From NCBI RefSeq assembly GCF_013372225.1, contig NZ_CP053832.1:248001-312000 (forward strand): DNA of 64,000 nt, given 5' to 3'. Of the stretch, positions 1 through 8,766 are shown in pieces (the stretch's first letter is position 1; each line of letters opens with the position of its first letter). Source of the stretch: Campylobacter ureolyticus. GTDB taxonomy: Bacteria; Campylobacterota; Campylobacteria; Campylobacterales; Campylobacteraceae. The translations under genes and the position numbers were made by a program. The notes beneath the pieces were generated by a model. The model worked only from the letters and a program-made list of their open reading frames with translations. It did no database searches and was not told the DNA's origin.

Positions 1-350
1 GCATGAAGATAGTTTTTATGGATGCTAAAAAGCACGATCACCATGTTGCTTTGATTTCGCATTTGCCGCATGTTATAAGCTATTCGTTGGTAAATAGTGT
101 TTTAAAAGAAGAAAATAAAAGAAATATCATAAATTTAGCCGGAGGAAGCTTTTCAGATGTTAGTCGTATCGCGAAATCTTCGCCTGAAATGTGGAGTGAT
201 ATTTTTAAACAAAATAAAGAAAATGTTTTAAATTCTATAAGTTCATTTAAAAAAGAACTTGATTTTTGTCAAAATTTAATAGAAGATAAAAAATGGCAAG
301 AGCTTACAAAATGGCTATATGAGGCAAGAATTATAAGAGATTTTTTATAA
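1..350 (+). CDS. tyrA: Prephenate dehydrogenase, C-terminal part (truncated by window start)
   Basis: The 3' end of a gene that begins before the window; the frame is already open at base 3 and stops at 350. The roughly 115 visible residues match the all-helical dimerisation domain of TyrA, including the stretch DHHVALISHLPHVISYSL and the later GGSFSDVSRIA, which are typical of prephenate dehydrogenases. The enzyme oxidatively decarboxylates prephenate to 4-hydroxyphenylpyruvate with NAD+ in tyrosine synthesis, in the cytosol. The NAD-binding half lies outside the window. tyrA followed by an M23 peptidase gene and lpxC is the order I recall from C. jejuni, which supports the call. Confidence 0.9.
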   Translation, partial: MKIVFMDAKKHDHHVALISHLPHVISYSLVNSVLKEENKRNIINLAGGSFSDVSRIAKSSPEMWSDIFKQNKENVLNSISSFKKELDFCQNLIEDKKWQELTKWLYEARIIRDFL

Positions 351-436
351 ATTAAAATTGAAATTTACCGTAAGTTTATCAGTTAAAAGTAAAATTAGGT
401 AAGAGCTATAAAAATAATATAATTTAAGGTGAGAGT

Positions 437-1816
437 TTGAGAAGAAGAAATTCAAGAGAAAGTGGCGGCTTTTTTGGTGCATTTTTTTTAGTAATTTTAT
501 TAGTTGTGTTAGGAATATTATATTTTGTTTATTCATCTGATATGTTTGAAAGAAATGCACCAAAAGTTAGTTTAGATGATAAGATTAATTGGAATTTAAA
601 AACTCCAATTAATGTAAAAATAACAGATGACACCGGTATAAAGTCGCTTAAAATTTCATTAAGCGATGGCAAACAAGTTATAAATTTGATGGATGAGACA
701 TTTGAACTTATTCAAAAAGAGCTAAATTTAGCTATAAATTTACCAAAAGGAACCTTGCTTGATAGAAGCGGAAATTTCAAATTAAATATCGAAGTAAAAG
801 ATATAAGCAAATGGAAATTTGGAAATAAACTAAATAAAGAAATAGATATTTTAGTAGATACAAAGAGGCCTGATGTTTATATTTTAAATCAATCTTATAA
901 AATTACAAAAGGTGGATCTGGCGCAGTTGTTTTTAAAGCTAGTGATGATAATTTAAATGAAGTTTATATTCAAACTAGTTTTGGTAAGAAATTTGAAGTA
1001 GTGCCATTTTATAAAGATGGATATTTTGTCTCAATTATAGCTTGGCCTGTTAGTGAAAAAAATTTCACTGCTTACGTGGTTGCAACGGATAAAGCAGGAA
1101 ATGAAAGCAAGGTAAGAATTAGATATTATTTACAAGATAAAGTTTATAAAACTTCTAAAATTTCACTAACTGATGAGTTTATAAATGGCAAGATAAGCGA
1201 GCTAGTTGAAATTTATGCAAAAGATCCAAGTATTTATGAAGGAATTGAGAAATTTAAATTTGTGAATGAAACTTTAAGAAATGCAAATGAAGAGTTGATT
1301 TATTCAAAAACTAATAAAATTTTAGAAGAAAAAGTGGATGATTTTTTTATAAAACCGTTTTATCCTCTTAAAAATGGAGCCGCAGTTGCAAGTTTTGGCG
1401 ATCATAGATTTTATGTAAAAGATGATAAAGATGTAAGCCAATCATGGCATTTAGGACTTGATTTAGCAAGTGTTGCAAATGCTCAAATCACAACAAGCAA
1501 CCCAGCTGTTGTGGTTTTAAAAGCAGATAATGGAATTTATGGATTAAATTTAGTTTTATATCATGGGCTTGGGCTTTATAGTATTTATGGGCATTGTAGT
1601 GCATCATCAGTAGATGTTGGACAAAATATAAGCGAAGAAGAGGTTATAGCAAATACTGGAAATTCCGGACTTGCATTTGGTGATCACTTGCACTTTGGTA
1701 TGAGTGTTCAAGGAGTTGAGGTAAGACCAGAGGAGTGGATGGATAAAAAGTGGATGAAAGAAAACATTTTTCAAATTTTAGATAATGCAAAAAAACTTAT
1801 TGATAATAAAAAATAA
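437..1816 (+). CDS. M23-family zinc metallopeptidase, membrane-anchored
   Basis: A 459-residue protein with one N-terminal membrane segment (about residues 12-33, after an Arg-rich start), then a long periplasmic region with Ig-like strands, and a C-terminal LytM/M23 domain. The zinc-binding pattern is visible: HLGLD near residue 345, YGHCS, and HLHFG near 420. M23 enzymes cut peptide cross-links in peptidoglycan, so a role in cell-wall remodelling or cell shape is likely; the exact bond is not predictable. The start is TTG after AAGGTGAG. It sits between tyrA and lpxC, as in C. jejuni. I cannot assign a specific Csd or Pgp name. Confidence 0.85.
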   Translation: MRRRNSRESGGFFGAFFLVILLVVLGILYFVYSSDMFERNAPKVSLDDKINWNLKTPINVKITDDTGIKSLKISLSDGKQVINLMDETFELIQKELNLAINLPKGTLLDRSGNFKLNIEVKDISKWKFGNKLNKEIDILVDTKRPDVYILNQSYKITKGGSGAVVFKASDDNLNEVYIQTSFGKKFEVVPFYKDGYFVSIIAWPVSEKNFTAYVVATDKAGNESKVRIRYYLQDKVYKTSKISLTDEFINGKISELVEIYAKDPSIYEGIEKFKFVNETLRNANEELIYSKTNKILEEKVDDFFIKPFYPLKNGAAVASFGDHRFYVKDDKDVSQSWHLGLDLASVANAQITTSNPAVVVLKADNGIYGLNLVLYHGLGLYSIYGHCSASSVDVGQNISEEEVIANTGNSGLAFGDHLHFGMSVQGVEVRPEEWMDKKWMKENIFQILDNAKKLIDNKK

Positions 1817-1877
1817 GTTTTATCATTTACTAATTTTAAGATATAATTAAACATTAAAAAATTATAAGGGGTATGTT

Positions 1878-2768
1878 TTGAAACAAACAACTATAAAAAA
1901 AAGAATTGAAGGCGTTGGTATTGGGCTTCACAAAGGCGAACCTATAAAAATTGCCTTAGAGCCTTTGGGTGAGGACTCAGGGATTATTTTTTATAGACAA
2001 GATGTAGGTGTAAGCATAAAAGCTGAACCAAAAAGTGTTATAAATACCCAAATGGCAACTGTTATTGGTAACAGTAACGGTGTATATATTTCTACAATAG
2101 AGCACTTATTAAGTGCTATAAATAGTTATGGGATTGACAATATAAGAGTTGTTTTAGATGCAAATGAGCCACCTGTTATGGATGGAAGTTCTATTGGATT
2201 TTGTATGATGCTTGATGAGGCGGGCACAAAAGCTTTGGATAAAAATAAAAATATAATGGTTATAAAAAAAGAAGTCACTGTCAAAAAAGGCGATAAATTT
2301 GTTTCTATAAAACCATCAAATAGCCCTAAATTTAACTATACTATTAAATTTAATCACCCAGTTATAGGTGAGCAAATTTATGAGTTTGAGTTTTCTAAAC
2401 AAAATTATATTAAAGAAATAGCAAGAGCTAGGACTTTTGGATTTTTAAAAGATGTTCAAGCTTTAAGAGCTCAAAATTTAGCACTTGGCGGAAGTTTAGA
2501 AAATGCCGTTGTTTTAGATGATAGTGGTATTTTAAATCCAGGCGGGCTAAGATTTGAAAATGAATTTGTAAGACATAAAATTCTTGATGCAATTGGTGAT
2601 TTGGCATTAATGGGAATGCCTATTTTGGGTGATTATACAGCGTATGCTGGAAGCCATGAGTTAAATCATCTTTTAACCTTAGAAATCTTAAGTGATGCAA
2701 AAAACTATGAGATAGTAAATTTAAAAGATAAAGCTTTTGCGAAAGAATACTCAAAAGTTTTTGCATAA
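1878..2768 (+). CDS. lpxC: UDP-3-O-acyl-N-acetylglucosamine deacetylase
   Basis: LpxC removes the acetyl group from UDP-3-O-acyl-GlcNAc, the committed step of lipid A synthesis. The 296-residue length is normal. Zinc ligands and catalytic residues are visible: His76 in IEHLLSA, His233 and Asp237 in RHKILDAIGD, and His260 in GSHELNH; MDGSS is also conserved. The start is TTG after AAGGGG; a nearby ATG at 1874 is out of frame. The next gene, a tsaB-like gene with an unusual start, begins 14 bases after the stop, so the two are likely co-transcribed. Confidence 0.95.
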   Translation: MKQTTIKKRIEGVGIGLHKGEPIKIALEPLGEDSGIIFYRQDVGVSIKAEPKSVINTQMATVIGNSNGVYISTIEHLLSAINSYGIDNIRVVLDANEPPVMDGSSIGFCMMLDEAGTKALDKNKNIMVIKKEVTVKKGDKFVSIKPSNSPKFNYTIKFNHPVIGEQIYEFEFSKQNYIKEIARARTFGFLKDVQALRAQNLALGGSLENAVVLDDSGILNPGGLRFENEFVRHKILDAIGDLALMGMPILGDYTAYAGSHELNHLLTLEILSDAKNYEIVNLKDKAFAKEYSKVFA

Positions 2769-2782
2769 TTAAGGATAAATTC

Positions 2783-3232
2783 ATTAAACAAGTTGATATT
2801 TTAGTTCTTACATTATGCAAACCAGCTATTGTTGGTATCTATGAGAATGATGTTTTAATACAAAAGCTTAGTGGCGAAAACCCAGCGAGTGATTTTTTAA
2901 TAGAGGCAATTGATTATATTTTAAAAAATTACGATTTAAAAAGCATAGCTTATGCAAATGGACCAGGGAGTTTTATGGGCATAAAAGTTGCTTATGTTAT
3001 TCTTAAAACTCTTAGTATAACTAGAAATTTACCACTTTATGCAGTAAACGGATTTGAGTTAAATGGCAATTCACCCATTAAAGCAAATAAAAATTTAAGC
3101 TTTGTTTTAAAAGATAACGGTGAAATAATTTTGAAAAAAGTAGAAGCAAAAGAGTTTAAAATTCCTTCAAATTTATCCAAATTAAATAAAACAAATGATA
3201 TACTTCCAAATTATATAATAGATGCAGTTTAG
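2783..3232 (+). CDS. tsaB: TsaB-like protein (t6A tRNA modification), apparent ATT start
   Basis: The frame is open from 2732 and encodes a protein with the TsaB signature YANGPGSFMGIKVAYVILK. TsaB is the non-catalytic partner of TsaD in making N6-threonylcarbamoyladenosine at position 37 of tRNAs that read ANN codons. No ATG, GTG or TTG exists in the frame before the conserved region (the first ATG, at 2975, would cut off the fold). An ATT at 2783 sits 7 bases after AAGGA (2771-2775) and gives a 149-residue protein beginning MKQVDILVL, so I choose it. It is short, lacking most of the second TsaB domain, as I recall for Campylobacter homologues. An upstream sequence error could mimic this. 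Confidence 0.8.
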   Translation: MKQVDILVLTLCKPAIVGIYENDVLIQKLSGENPASDFLIEAIDYILKNYDLKSIAYANGPGSFMGIKVAYVILKTLSITRNLPLYAVNGFELNGNSPIKANKNLSFVLKDNGEIILKKVEAKEFKIPSNLSKLNKTNDILPNYIIDAV

Positions 3233-3239
3233 GGGAAAA

Positions 3240-4118
3240 ATGAAGATAAAAGTTCCAGCAACTAGTGCGAATTTAGGTCCAGGCTTTGATGCGTTGGGAC
3301 TTAGTTTAAACCTATATAACGAGGTTGAAATAATAAAGCAAAATTTACCTTGCATTTCTATAAAAGGCGAGGGAAGTGGAAATTTAAAAATTAAAAAAAA
3401 TAACACTTTTGTAAATATTTTCTTAGAAATTTATGAGTCTTTAACTACTAGGCAGGATAATTTTAAATTTTCATTTATAAATAATATCCCTTTTTCAAGA
3501 GGGCTTGGAAGTAGTTCATCTGTAATTATTGGAGCAATCGCAGTAGCTTATGAAATGGCTGAGTTTAAAATCACAAAAGAGGCTATTTTAAATAAAGCTT
3601 TATTTTATGAAAATCACCCTGACAATATCGCTCCTGCTACATTTGGTGGTTTTGTAACAAGTGTTGTTGAAAATGGTAAAGTCTATACTCAAAAAATTCA
3701 TTTAGATTCTTCTATAAAAGCTGTTGTTGTTATTCCAAATAAAGCAATGTCTACAGATAAATCAAGATCAAAATTACCAAAAAATTACTCTATGAAAGAG
3801 TGTGTTTTTAACCTCTCTCACAGTGCTTTTTTAACAGCATCATTTATAAAAAAAGATTATGAAAGCCTAAGAGTAGCAGCTAAAGATATGATGCATGAGG
3901 ATTTAAGAATGAAAGCTTTACCAGAACTTTTTGAGGTTAGAAAAATTTCTTATGAAAATGGAGCTTTAATGAGCACGTTATCAGGAAGTGGATCAAGTTT
4001 TTTAAATATAACATATAAAGACGATAGCAAAAATTTAGCTAAAATCCTAAAAGATAAATTTCCAGAATTTAAGATAAAAGAGCTTGATTTTGACAATGAT
4101 GGCTTTAAAATATCATAA
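3240..4118 (+). CDS. thrB: Homoserine kinase
   Basis: A GHMP-family kinase of 292 residues that phosphorylates homoserine for threonine synthesis. Signatures are VPATSANLGPGFDALG at the N-terminus, the ATP-binding motif SRGLGSSSSV near residue 85, and the C-terminal STLSGSGSSF. ATG at 3240 follows AGGGGAAAA by a few bases and begins MKIKVPATS; an upstream in-frame ATG at 3222 would overlap the tsaB-like gene and lacks a ribosome site. It lies 7 bases after that gene's stop and is part of the lpxC-to-rimP run. Confidence 0.95.
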   Translation: MKIKVPATSANLGPGFDALGLSLNLYNEVEIIKQNLPCISIKGEGSGNLKIKKNNTFVNIFLEIYESLTTRQDNFKFSFINNIPFSRGLGSSSSVIIGAIAVAYEMAEFKITKEAILNKALFYENHPDNIAPATFGGFVTSVVENGKVYTQKIHLDSSIKAVVVIPNKAMSTDKSRSKLPKNYSMKECVFNLSHSAFLTASFIKKDYESLRVAAKDMMHEDLRMKALPELFEVRKISYENGALMSTLSGSGSSFLNITYKDDSKNLAKILKDKFPEFKIKELDFDNDGFKIS

Positions 4119-4163
4119 AAAAGCAAAATAAAAGAAAAAAAAGATATAATGATGGGGAAATTT

Positions 4164-4379
4164 GTGCAAATTAGATCATGTGTAGTTTGCAAAAATAAAT
4201 TTGAACAAAAAAAACTTTTAAGATTTAGAATAAAAAATCATAAAATTAACAAAGAAGATTTGACTGGAAGAAGTTTTTATATATGTTCTGATTGTATAAA
4301 AAAAGAAGAAAAAATTTTAAAAAAAGCAGTTTCTAGATTTGTAAGAATTTCAAGTTTAGATGAATTAAAAGGAGATTAG
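4164..4379 (+). CDS. DUF448/YlxR-family small protein
   Basis: A 71-residue protein with the family pattern [10 protein letters not shown] near the start and [11 protein letters not shown] in the middle; the Cys pairs suggest a metal- or RNA-binding fold. YlxR proteins are commonly encoded just before infB and have been described as nucleic-acid or RNase P-interacting proteins in other bacteria; the role here is not shown by the sequence. I choose GTG at 4164 because GGGGAAA lies just upstream and it puts the first conserved Cys near the N-terminus; ATG at 4149 is an alternative. It ends 5 bases before infB. Confidence 0.85.
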   Translation: MQIRSCVVCKNKFEQKKLLRFRIKNHKINKEDLTGRSFYICSDCIKKEEKILKKAVSRFVRISSLDELKGD

Positions 4380-4384
4380 TTTAT

Positions 4385-7183
4385 ATGGCGGAAGTTCGCA
4401 TAAGTGAGATAGCATTAGAGCTTGGTTACACCAGTAAAGAAATCATTGAAAAAGCCAATGAAATGGGGCTTAAAAAAATAAAAGCACAAAACAGTGCAGT
4501 TAGCATGGAAGAAGCAGAGGCTATATATAACTATGTTCAAACAGGTGAGTTGCCACAAAAGCTTAAGACAAAATCTAAAATACACTCAAAGCATAAAAAA
4601 GAAATTGAAATTTTAGATGATGAAGAGCCTATTAAGAAGTCAAAAAAAGAAAAAGCTGATAAACCAAAAGCCCAAAAAACAGTAAAACCTAAAAAAGAAT
4701 CAATTTCAAAAAAAACACAAGAGCAAAAAGAAAAAGATCTTAACTCTGTAAAAGAGCCAGAAGAAATTAAAAATGAAGAAGTTAAAAAAGAAACAAAAGA
4801 AACAGCTTCAAAAAATGATATAAAAACAGAAATAAAAGAAGAGCTAAAACCACAAGATAAAGATGAGATAAAAACTACAAAATCTAAAAACTTAGAAACT
4901 CCTAAAAAAGAAATTTCAAAAGAAAAAGAATCCGAACCAAGAATTAAAAAAGTTGAAAGTTTGGCTTCTTTATCTCTTAAAAAAAGAAGAGGTTTGGTAA
5001 TAGTTAAGAAAAAAGATGAGCCTAAACAAGAAGAAAAAATAGAAGTTAAAGCCAAAAAAGAGCCAATTCAAAAATTAAATATTGGGCTTGATGAGATATT
5101 TTCAAATACAAGTTCAAATTTAAAAAAGAAAAAGCCATCTAAAAAACAGTCTTTAAATATAAAAAAAGAAAGTGCTACAAAAATAGAAATTTTAGATGAT
5201 AGAGATATAAAAGATGTTGAGATTGATGATGAAAATGAGGTTGTTTTACCTGATTTAACTCTTAGTGCTATCAGTGTCGAAACTCAACAAAAAGAAACAA
5301 AGCAGCAAAAAGTATATCGCTCAGCTCAAAACAAATTTACAAACCAAGAAACCAGAAACATAAGCAGAGGTGCGAGAAAAAAACATAAAAAACCAGTTAA
5401 AAAAGATGAGGAAATTTCTGTTAGCTCTATTGATATTCCAAAAGAAATTAGAGTTTATGAATTTGCAGATAAGCTTGGAAAACAACCTAGTGAAGTTATC
5501 TCAAAACTTTTTATGCTAGGGCTTATGGTAACTAAAAATGACTTTTTAGATGAAGATGCCTTAGAAATTTTAGCGGACGAGTTTAATGTAACTATAAATA
5601 TCATTGATGAGGCTTTGGAATTTGATTATACTAAAGATTATGATGAAACAAAAGATGATGAAAAAGATCTTGTTTTAAGAGCACCTGTAGTTACTATAAT
5701 GGGACATGTTGACCATGGAAAGACAAGTTTATTAGACTATATAAGAAATTCACGCGTTGCAACTGGTGAAGCTGGTGGTATAACTCAGCATGTTGGTGCT
5801 TATATGGTGGAAAAAAATGGTAGAAAAATAACGTTTATTGATACCCCAGGACACGAGGCTTTTACGGCAATGAGAGAAAGAGGTGCTGAGGTAACTGATG
5901 TTGTTATTATAATAGTTGCAGCAGATGATGGAGTAAAGCCACAAACAAAAGAAGCTATTGCTCATGCAAAAGCAGCAAATGTTCCTATCATTATAGCTAT
6001 TAATAAAATGGATAAACCAACAGCCAATCCAGACTTAGTAAAATCAGGACTAAGTGAGCTTGGAATTTTACCTCTTGATTGGGGTGGGGAGTATGAGTTT
6101 GTTCCGATTTCAGCAAAAACTGGAATGGGTATAGATGAACTTTTAGAAATAGTTTTACTTCAAGCTGATATTTTAGAGCTTAAAGCAAACCCAAAAAGAA
6201 TGGCAAAAGCAACAGTTATAGAAAGTTCACTTAAAAAAGGTCTTGGAACAGTTGCAACTATCATTATTCAAAATGGAACTTTAAATATAGGAGATAATGT
6301 TGTAGCTGGAGTATCTTATGGAAGAGTAAGAGCTATAATGGATGATAAAGGAAATCATATCAAAAAATTAAGTCCAGGAGAGTGTGGCGTTATAATAGGT
6401 CTTAACGAAGTTCCAGAATCAGGCGAAACACTAATAGGTGTGGAAGATGAAAAAACAGCAAAAGACTATGCTAGTAAAAAACATGATTATCTTAGACAAA
6501 AAGAGCTTTCAAAATCAACAAAAGTAAGCCTAGAAGAGCTTGGTGCAAAGATAGCAGAAGGTGAGCTTAAAACTTTACCTGTTATTGTAAAAGCCGATGT
6601 TGGTGGAAGTTTAGAGGCTATAAAAGCAAGTCTTGAAAAACTTAGAAATGATGAGATTAAGGTAGATATTATTCATAGCGGAGTAGGTGGCATTACACAA
6701 AATGATATCGGTCTTGCAAGTGCGAGTGAAAATTGTGTGATTCTTGGCTTTAATGTCCGACCAACTGGAGATGTAAAAGAAAGAGCTAAAGAAAGAGGTG
6801 TAGAGATAAAAACTTATAATGTAATCTATACTCTTTTAGATGATGTTAAGGCTATTTTAGGCGGGCTTATGAGTCCAATTATAAGTGAAGAAGAAATAGG
6901 TCAAGCTGAAATAAGACAAGTTATAAATGTTCCAAAAATCGGTCAAATTGCAGGTTGTATGGTAACTGATGGAAATATCACAAGAGGAGCTGATATAAGA
7001 GTCATAAGAGATGGTGTAGTTAAATTTGAAGGAAAAGTAAGCTCGCTTAGACGCTTTAAAGATGATGTAAAAGAAGTAGCAAAAGGTTTTGAATGTGGTG
7101 TTGGCATAGAGGGATATAACGATATGCAAGTGGGTGATTACATAGAAAGCTTTATAAAAAGAGAAGAACAAGCAACTATCTAA
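4385..7183 (+). CDS. infB: Translation initiation factor IF-2
   Basis: A GTPase that brings fMet-tRNA to the 30S subunit and promotes subunit joining. The 932 residues comprise an N-terminal IF2_N helix domain ([20 protein letters not shown]), a very long Lys/Glu-rich linker to about residue 340, a second IF2_N domain, then the G domain with [17 protein letters not shown] and NKMD, and the C-terminal OB-type domains. The lysine-rich linker produces a long spurious antisense reading frame (4537-5055). It lies in the DUF448-infB-rbfA-rimP operon. Confidence 0.97.
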   Translation: MAEVRISEIALELGYTSKEIIEKANEMGLKKIKAQNSAVSMEEAEAIYNYVQTGELPQKLKTKSKIHSKHKKEIEILDDEEPIKKSKKEKADKPKAQKTVKPKKESISKKTQEQKEKDLNSVKEPEEIKNEEVKKETKETASKNDIKTEIKEELKPQDKDEIKTTKSKNLETPKKEISKEKESEPRIKKVESLASLSLKKRRGLVIVKKKDEPKQEEKIEVKAKKEPIQKLNIGLDEIFSNTSSNLKKKKPSKKQSLNIKKESATKIEILDDRDIKDVEIDDENEVVLPDLTLSAISVETQQKETKQQKVYRSAQNKFTNQETRNISRGARKKHKKPVKKDEEISVSSIDIPKEIRVYEFADKLGKQPSEVISKLFMLGLMVTKNDFLDEDALEILADEFNVTINIIDEALEFDYTKDYDETKDDEKDLVLRAPVVTIMGHVDHGKTSLLDYIRNSRVATGEAGGITQHVGAYMVEKNGRKITFIDTPGHEAFTAMRERGAEVTDVVIIIVAADDGVKPQTKEAIAHAKAANVPIIIAINKMDKPTANPDLVKSGLSELGILPLDWGGEYEFVPISAKTGMGIDELLEIVLLQADILELKANPKRMAKATVIESSLKKGLGTVATIIIQNGTLNIGDNVVAGVSYGRVRAIMDDKGNHIKKLSPGECGVIIGLNEVPESGETLIGVEDEKTAKDYASKKHDYLRQKELSKSTKVSLEELGAKIAEGELKTLPVIVKADVGGSLEAIKASLEKLRNDEIKVDIIHSGVGGITQNDIGLASASENCVILGFNVRPTGDVKERAKERGVEIKTYNVIYTLLDDVKAILGGLMSPIISEEEIGQAEIRQVINVPKIGQIAGCMVTDGNITRGADIRVIRDGVVKFEGKVSSLRRFKDDVKEVAKGFECGVGIEGYNDMQVGDYIESFIKREEQATI

Positions 7184-7194
7184 AAAGAGTAAAA

Positions 7195-7563
7195 ATGAGT
7201 GGTGAGATAAGAAGACTAAGAACAGCAAGCGTTTTAAAACAGCTTATTCCTGAGGCTTTAGCTGGGCTTTCTGACCCAGATTTACAAGGGCTTTGTGTTG
7301 TTGATGTGGAGTGCAAAAAAGGAAGATATGATGCTTTTGTCTATCTTGATAAAATGGCATTTGATGAAGATGAGCAAATTTTAGTTTTAAAAAAGCTTGA
7401 TAGGGTAAATGGCTATTTGCAAAATTATTGTAAAGAGGCTGAAGGTTGGTTTAGAAGTCCTAAATTTCATTTTAAATTTGATGATAAACTAGAGTATCAA
7501 AACCACATGGATGAGTTGTTTAAAAAAGCCGCTAAGAGTTTAAAAAAGGATATAAATGACTGA
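7195..7563 (+). CDS. rbfA: 30S ribosome-binding factor
   Basis: A 122-residue RbfA-like protein, identified by the N-terminal stretch RRLRTASVLKQLIPEAL, a KH-like pattern, and its position between infB and rimP. RbfA helps the late maturation of the 5' end of 16S rRNA in the 30S subunit and is needed for growth in the cold in other bacteria. It begins with ATG 11 bases after infB, and its last 8 bases overlap the start of rimP, which implies coupled translation. Sequence conservation in this family is low, so position carries much of the call. Confidence 0.88.
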   Translation: MSGEIRRLRTASVLKQLIPEALAGLSDPDLQGLCVVDVECKKGRYDAFVYLDKMAFDEDEQILVLKKLDRVNGYLQNYCKEAEGWFRSPKFHFKFDDKLEYQNHMDELFKKAAKSLKKDIND

Positions 7564-7975
7564 TATAAAAGCTCTAGTAATGGAGTGTGGATTAAACCTA
7601 TATGATACTGAAGTTGCAAATGAAAATGGCAAAACTATTTTTAGGGTCTATATCACAAAAAGTGGTGGTGTGAATTTGGATGATTGTGAAAAAGTAAGTA
7701 AGCTTTTATCACCTATTTTTGATGTCGAACCACCGGTAAATGGCAAATACACACTTGAAGTAAGTAGTCCAGGACTTGAGAGAAAGCTTACAAAACAAGA
7801 TCATTTTATAAACAGTATTGGTGAAAAAGCTAAAATCACAACAGTAAATAAAGAAAAATTTGAGGGTGAAATTATAGGCTTTGATGATGAAATTTTAACT
7901 CTTAAAACCGATAAAGAAAATTTAGATATAAAATTTGATGAAATTTTAAAAGCTAAAACTTTTATTGAGTGGTAA
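7556..7975 (+). CDS. rimP: Ribosome maturation factor
   Basis: A 139-residue RimP homologue with the family motif YTLEVSSPGLERKLTKQDHF in the middle and a C-terminal SH3-like domain. RimP acts in assembly of the 30S subunit. ATG at 7556 lies inside the end of rbfA in another frame, so translation is probably coupled. It is the last gene of the operon; an AT-only hairpin follows at 7981-8011. Confidence 0.92.
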   Translation: MTDIKALVMECGLNLYDTEVANENGKTIFRVYITKSGGVNLDDCEKVSKLLSPIFDVEPPVNGKYTLEVSSPGLERKLTKQDHFINSIGEKAKITTVNKEKFEGEIIGFDDEILTLKTDKENLDIKFDEILKAKTFIEW

Positions 7976-7980
7976 ATAAA

Positions 7981-8011
7981 CTTTAAAAATTTAAAAGATA
8001 AATTTTTAAAG
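7981..8011 (+). terminator. Possible terminator after rimP
   Basis: A perfect 13-bp inverted repeat (CTTTAAAAATTTA with its complement) around a five-base loop lies 6 bases after the rimP stop and is followed by ATTTTGG. The stem is almost wholly A/T, so it would be weak; its position makes a terminator role plausible. The rest of 8012-8247 is AT-rich, with no coding sign beyond the promoter elements listed. Confidence 0.4.
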
Positions 8012-8172
8012 ATTTTGGCTTAGTTTTGATGTAATTTTTATTTAATTATTTCTTGCAAGATTATATTATTTAATTTATATTAAAAAATGTTTTATCATTA
8101 AATAGAATAATCTTATTTAAATTCTTGAGTATTTCTAGTATTTTTTTATTAATTTATCAAATTTTATAAAAC

Positions 8173-8186
8173 TTGATATAAATCAA
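8173..8186. promoter_or_regulatory. FNR/CRP-type palindrome upstream of nrfHA
   Basis: The 14 bases TTGATATAAATCAA match the FNR consensus TTGAT-N4-ATCAA perfectly. The centre is between 8179 and 8180. With the -10 box at 8209-8214, transcription would start near 8221, placing the site at about -41.5, the classic class II activator position. I infer activation of nrfHA by a CRP/FNR-family protein under low oxygen or by nitrogen oxides; no such regulator gene is in the window. Confidence 0.6.
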
Positions 8187-8208
8187 TTGTTTCTCATTTT
8201 ATTTTTAG

Positions 8209-8214
8209 TATAAT
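8209..8214 (+). promoter_or_regulatory. -10 box of the nrfHA promoter
   Basis: A perfect TATAAT lies 33 bases before the TTG start of nrfH, with a T-rich run upstream and no clear -35 box. That is the usual Campylobacter sigma-70 pattern and is consistent with activation from the palindrome at 8173. Confidence 0.6.
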
Positions 8215-8247
8215 TACCTTTTGTTTAAAATTTATAAAGGAGGCTTT

Positions 8248-8748
8248 TTGAAAAAACTAATTGATAAAATTAAGCGCTCTCCATCTGCTTTTGCTACTTT
8301 GGTTCTTGTGATAAGCTTTGGTTTGGTTATCGGGCATGGGCTTTTTACATTTGTCTATGCAAAAGGTTTTTCATATTTTGGACATGATTCCGAAGCCTGT
8401 AAAAACTGTCATGTTATGAATCAAGTCTATGAAAGCTGGATGAAAGGTGGACACCAACATGTTGCAACCTGTAGTGATTGCCATGTGCCTGAAGGCTTTG
8501 TATCTAAGTGGCTATTTAAGGCTGAAAATGGTCTTCATCACGGATACGCTGTTACTTTTAAGCAAAATCCAGTGTCTTTTCAAGCCACAGATAAAGGTAA
8601 AAACATAATCCAAAATAACTGCATCGCCTGTCACAGCGAATACGCTGCACACTCAATAGATGCAACTATGAAAAAAGGTGCTCCAGGAAGCGAGCCACTA
8701 TCTTGCGTATCGTGTCATAGACAAGTCGGACACGCACATAACTTTTAA
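8248..8748 (+). CDS. nrfH: NrfH, tetraheme quinol dehydrogenase subunit of nitrite reductase
   Basis: A 166-residue NapC/NirT-family protein: one N-terminal membrane helix (about residues 14-38) followed by four heme motifs, CKNCH, CSDCH, CIACH and CVSCH. NrfH takes electrons from menaquinol and passes them to NrfA on the periplasmic face. The start is TTG at 8248, 5 bases after AAAGGAGG; an upstream in-frame TTG at 8221 has no ribosome site and overlaps the predicted transcription start. It lies 18 bases before nrfA in the nrfHA order usual for epsilonproteobacteria. Confidence 0.95.
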   Translation: MKKLIDKIKRSPSAFATLVLVISFGLVIGHGLFTFVYAKGFSYFGHDSEACKNCHVMNQVYESWMKGGHQHVATCSDCHVPEGFVSKWLFKAENGLHHGYAVTFKQNPVSFQATDKGKNIIQNNCIACHSEYAAHSIDATMKKGAPGSEPLSCVSCHRQVGHAHNF

Positions 8749-8766
8749 AATCAACAAGGAGAAATA

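Noticed and set aside
4537-5055. A 172-codon antisense frame within infB
   Set aside because: It is the mirror of the Lys/Glu-rich linker of IF-2 and has a Ser/Phe-rich composition with no ribosome site; a typical shadow frame.
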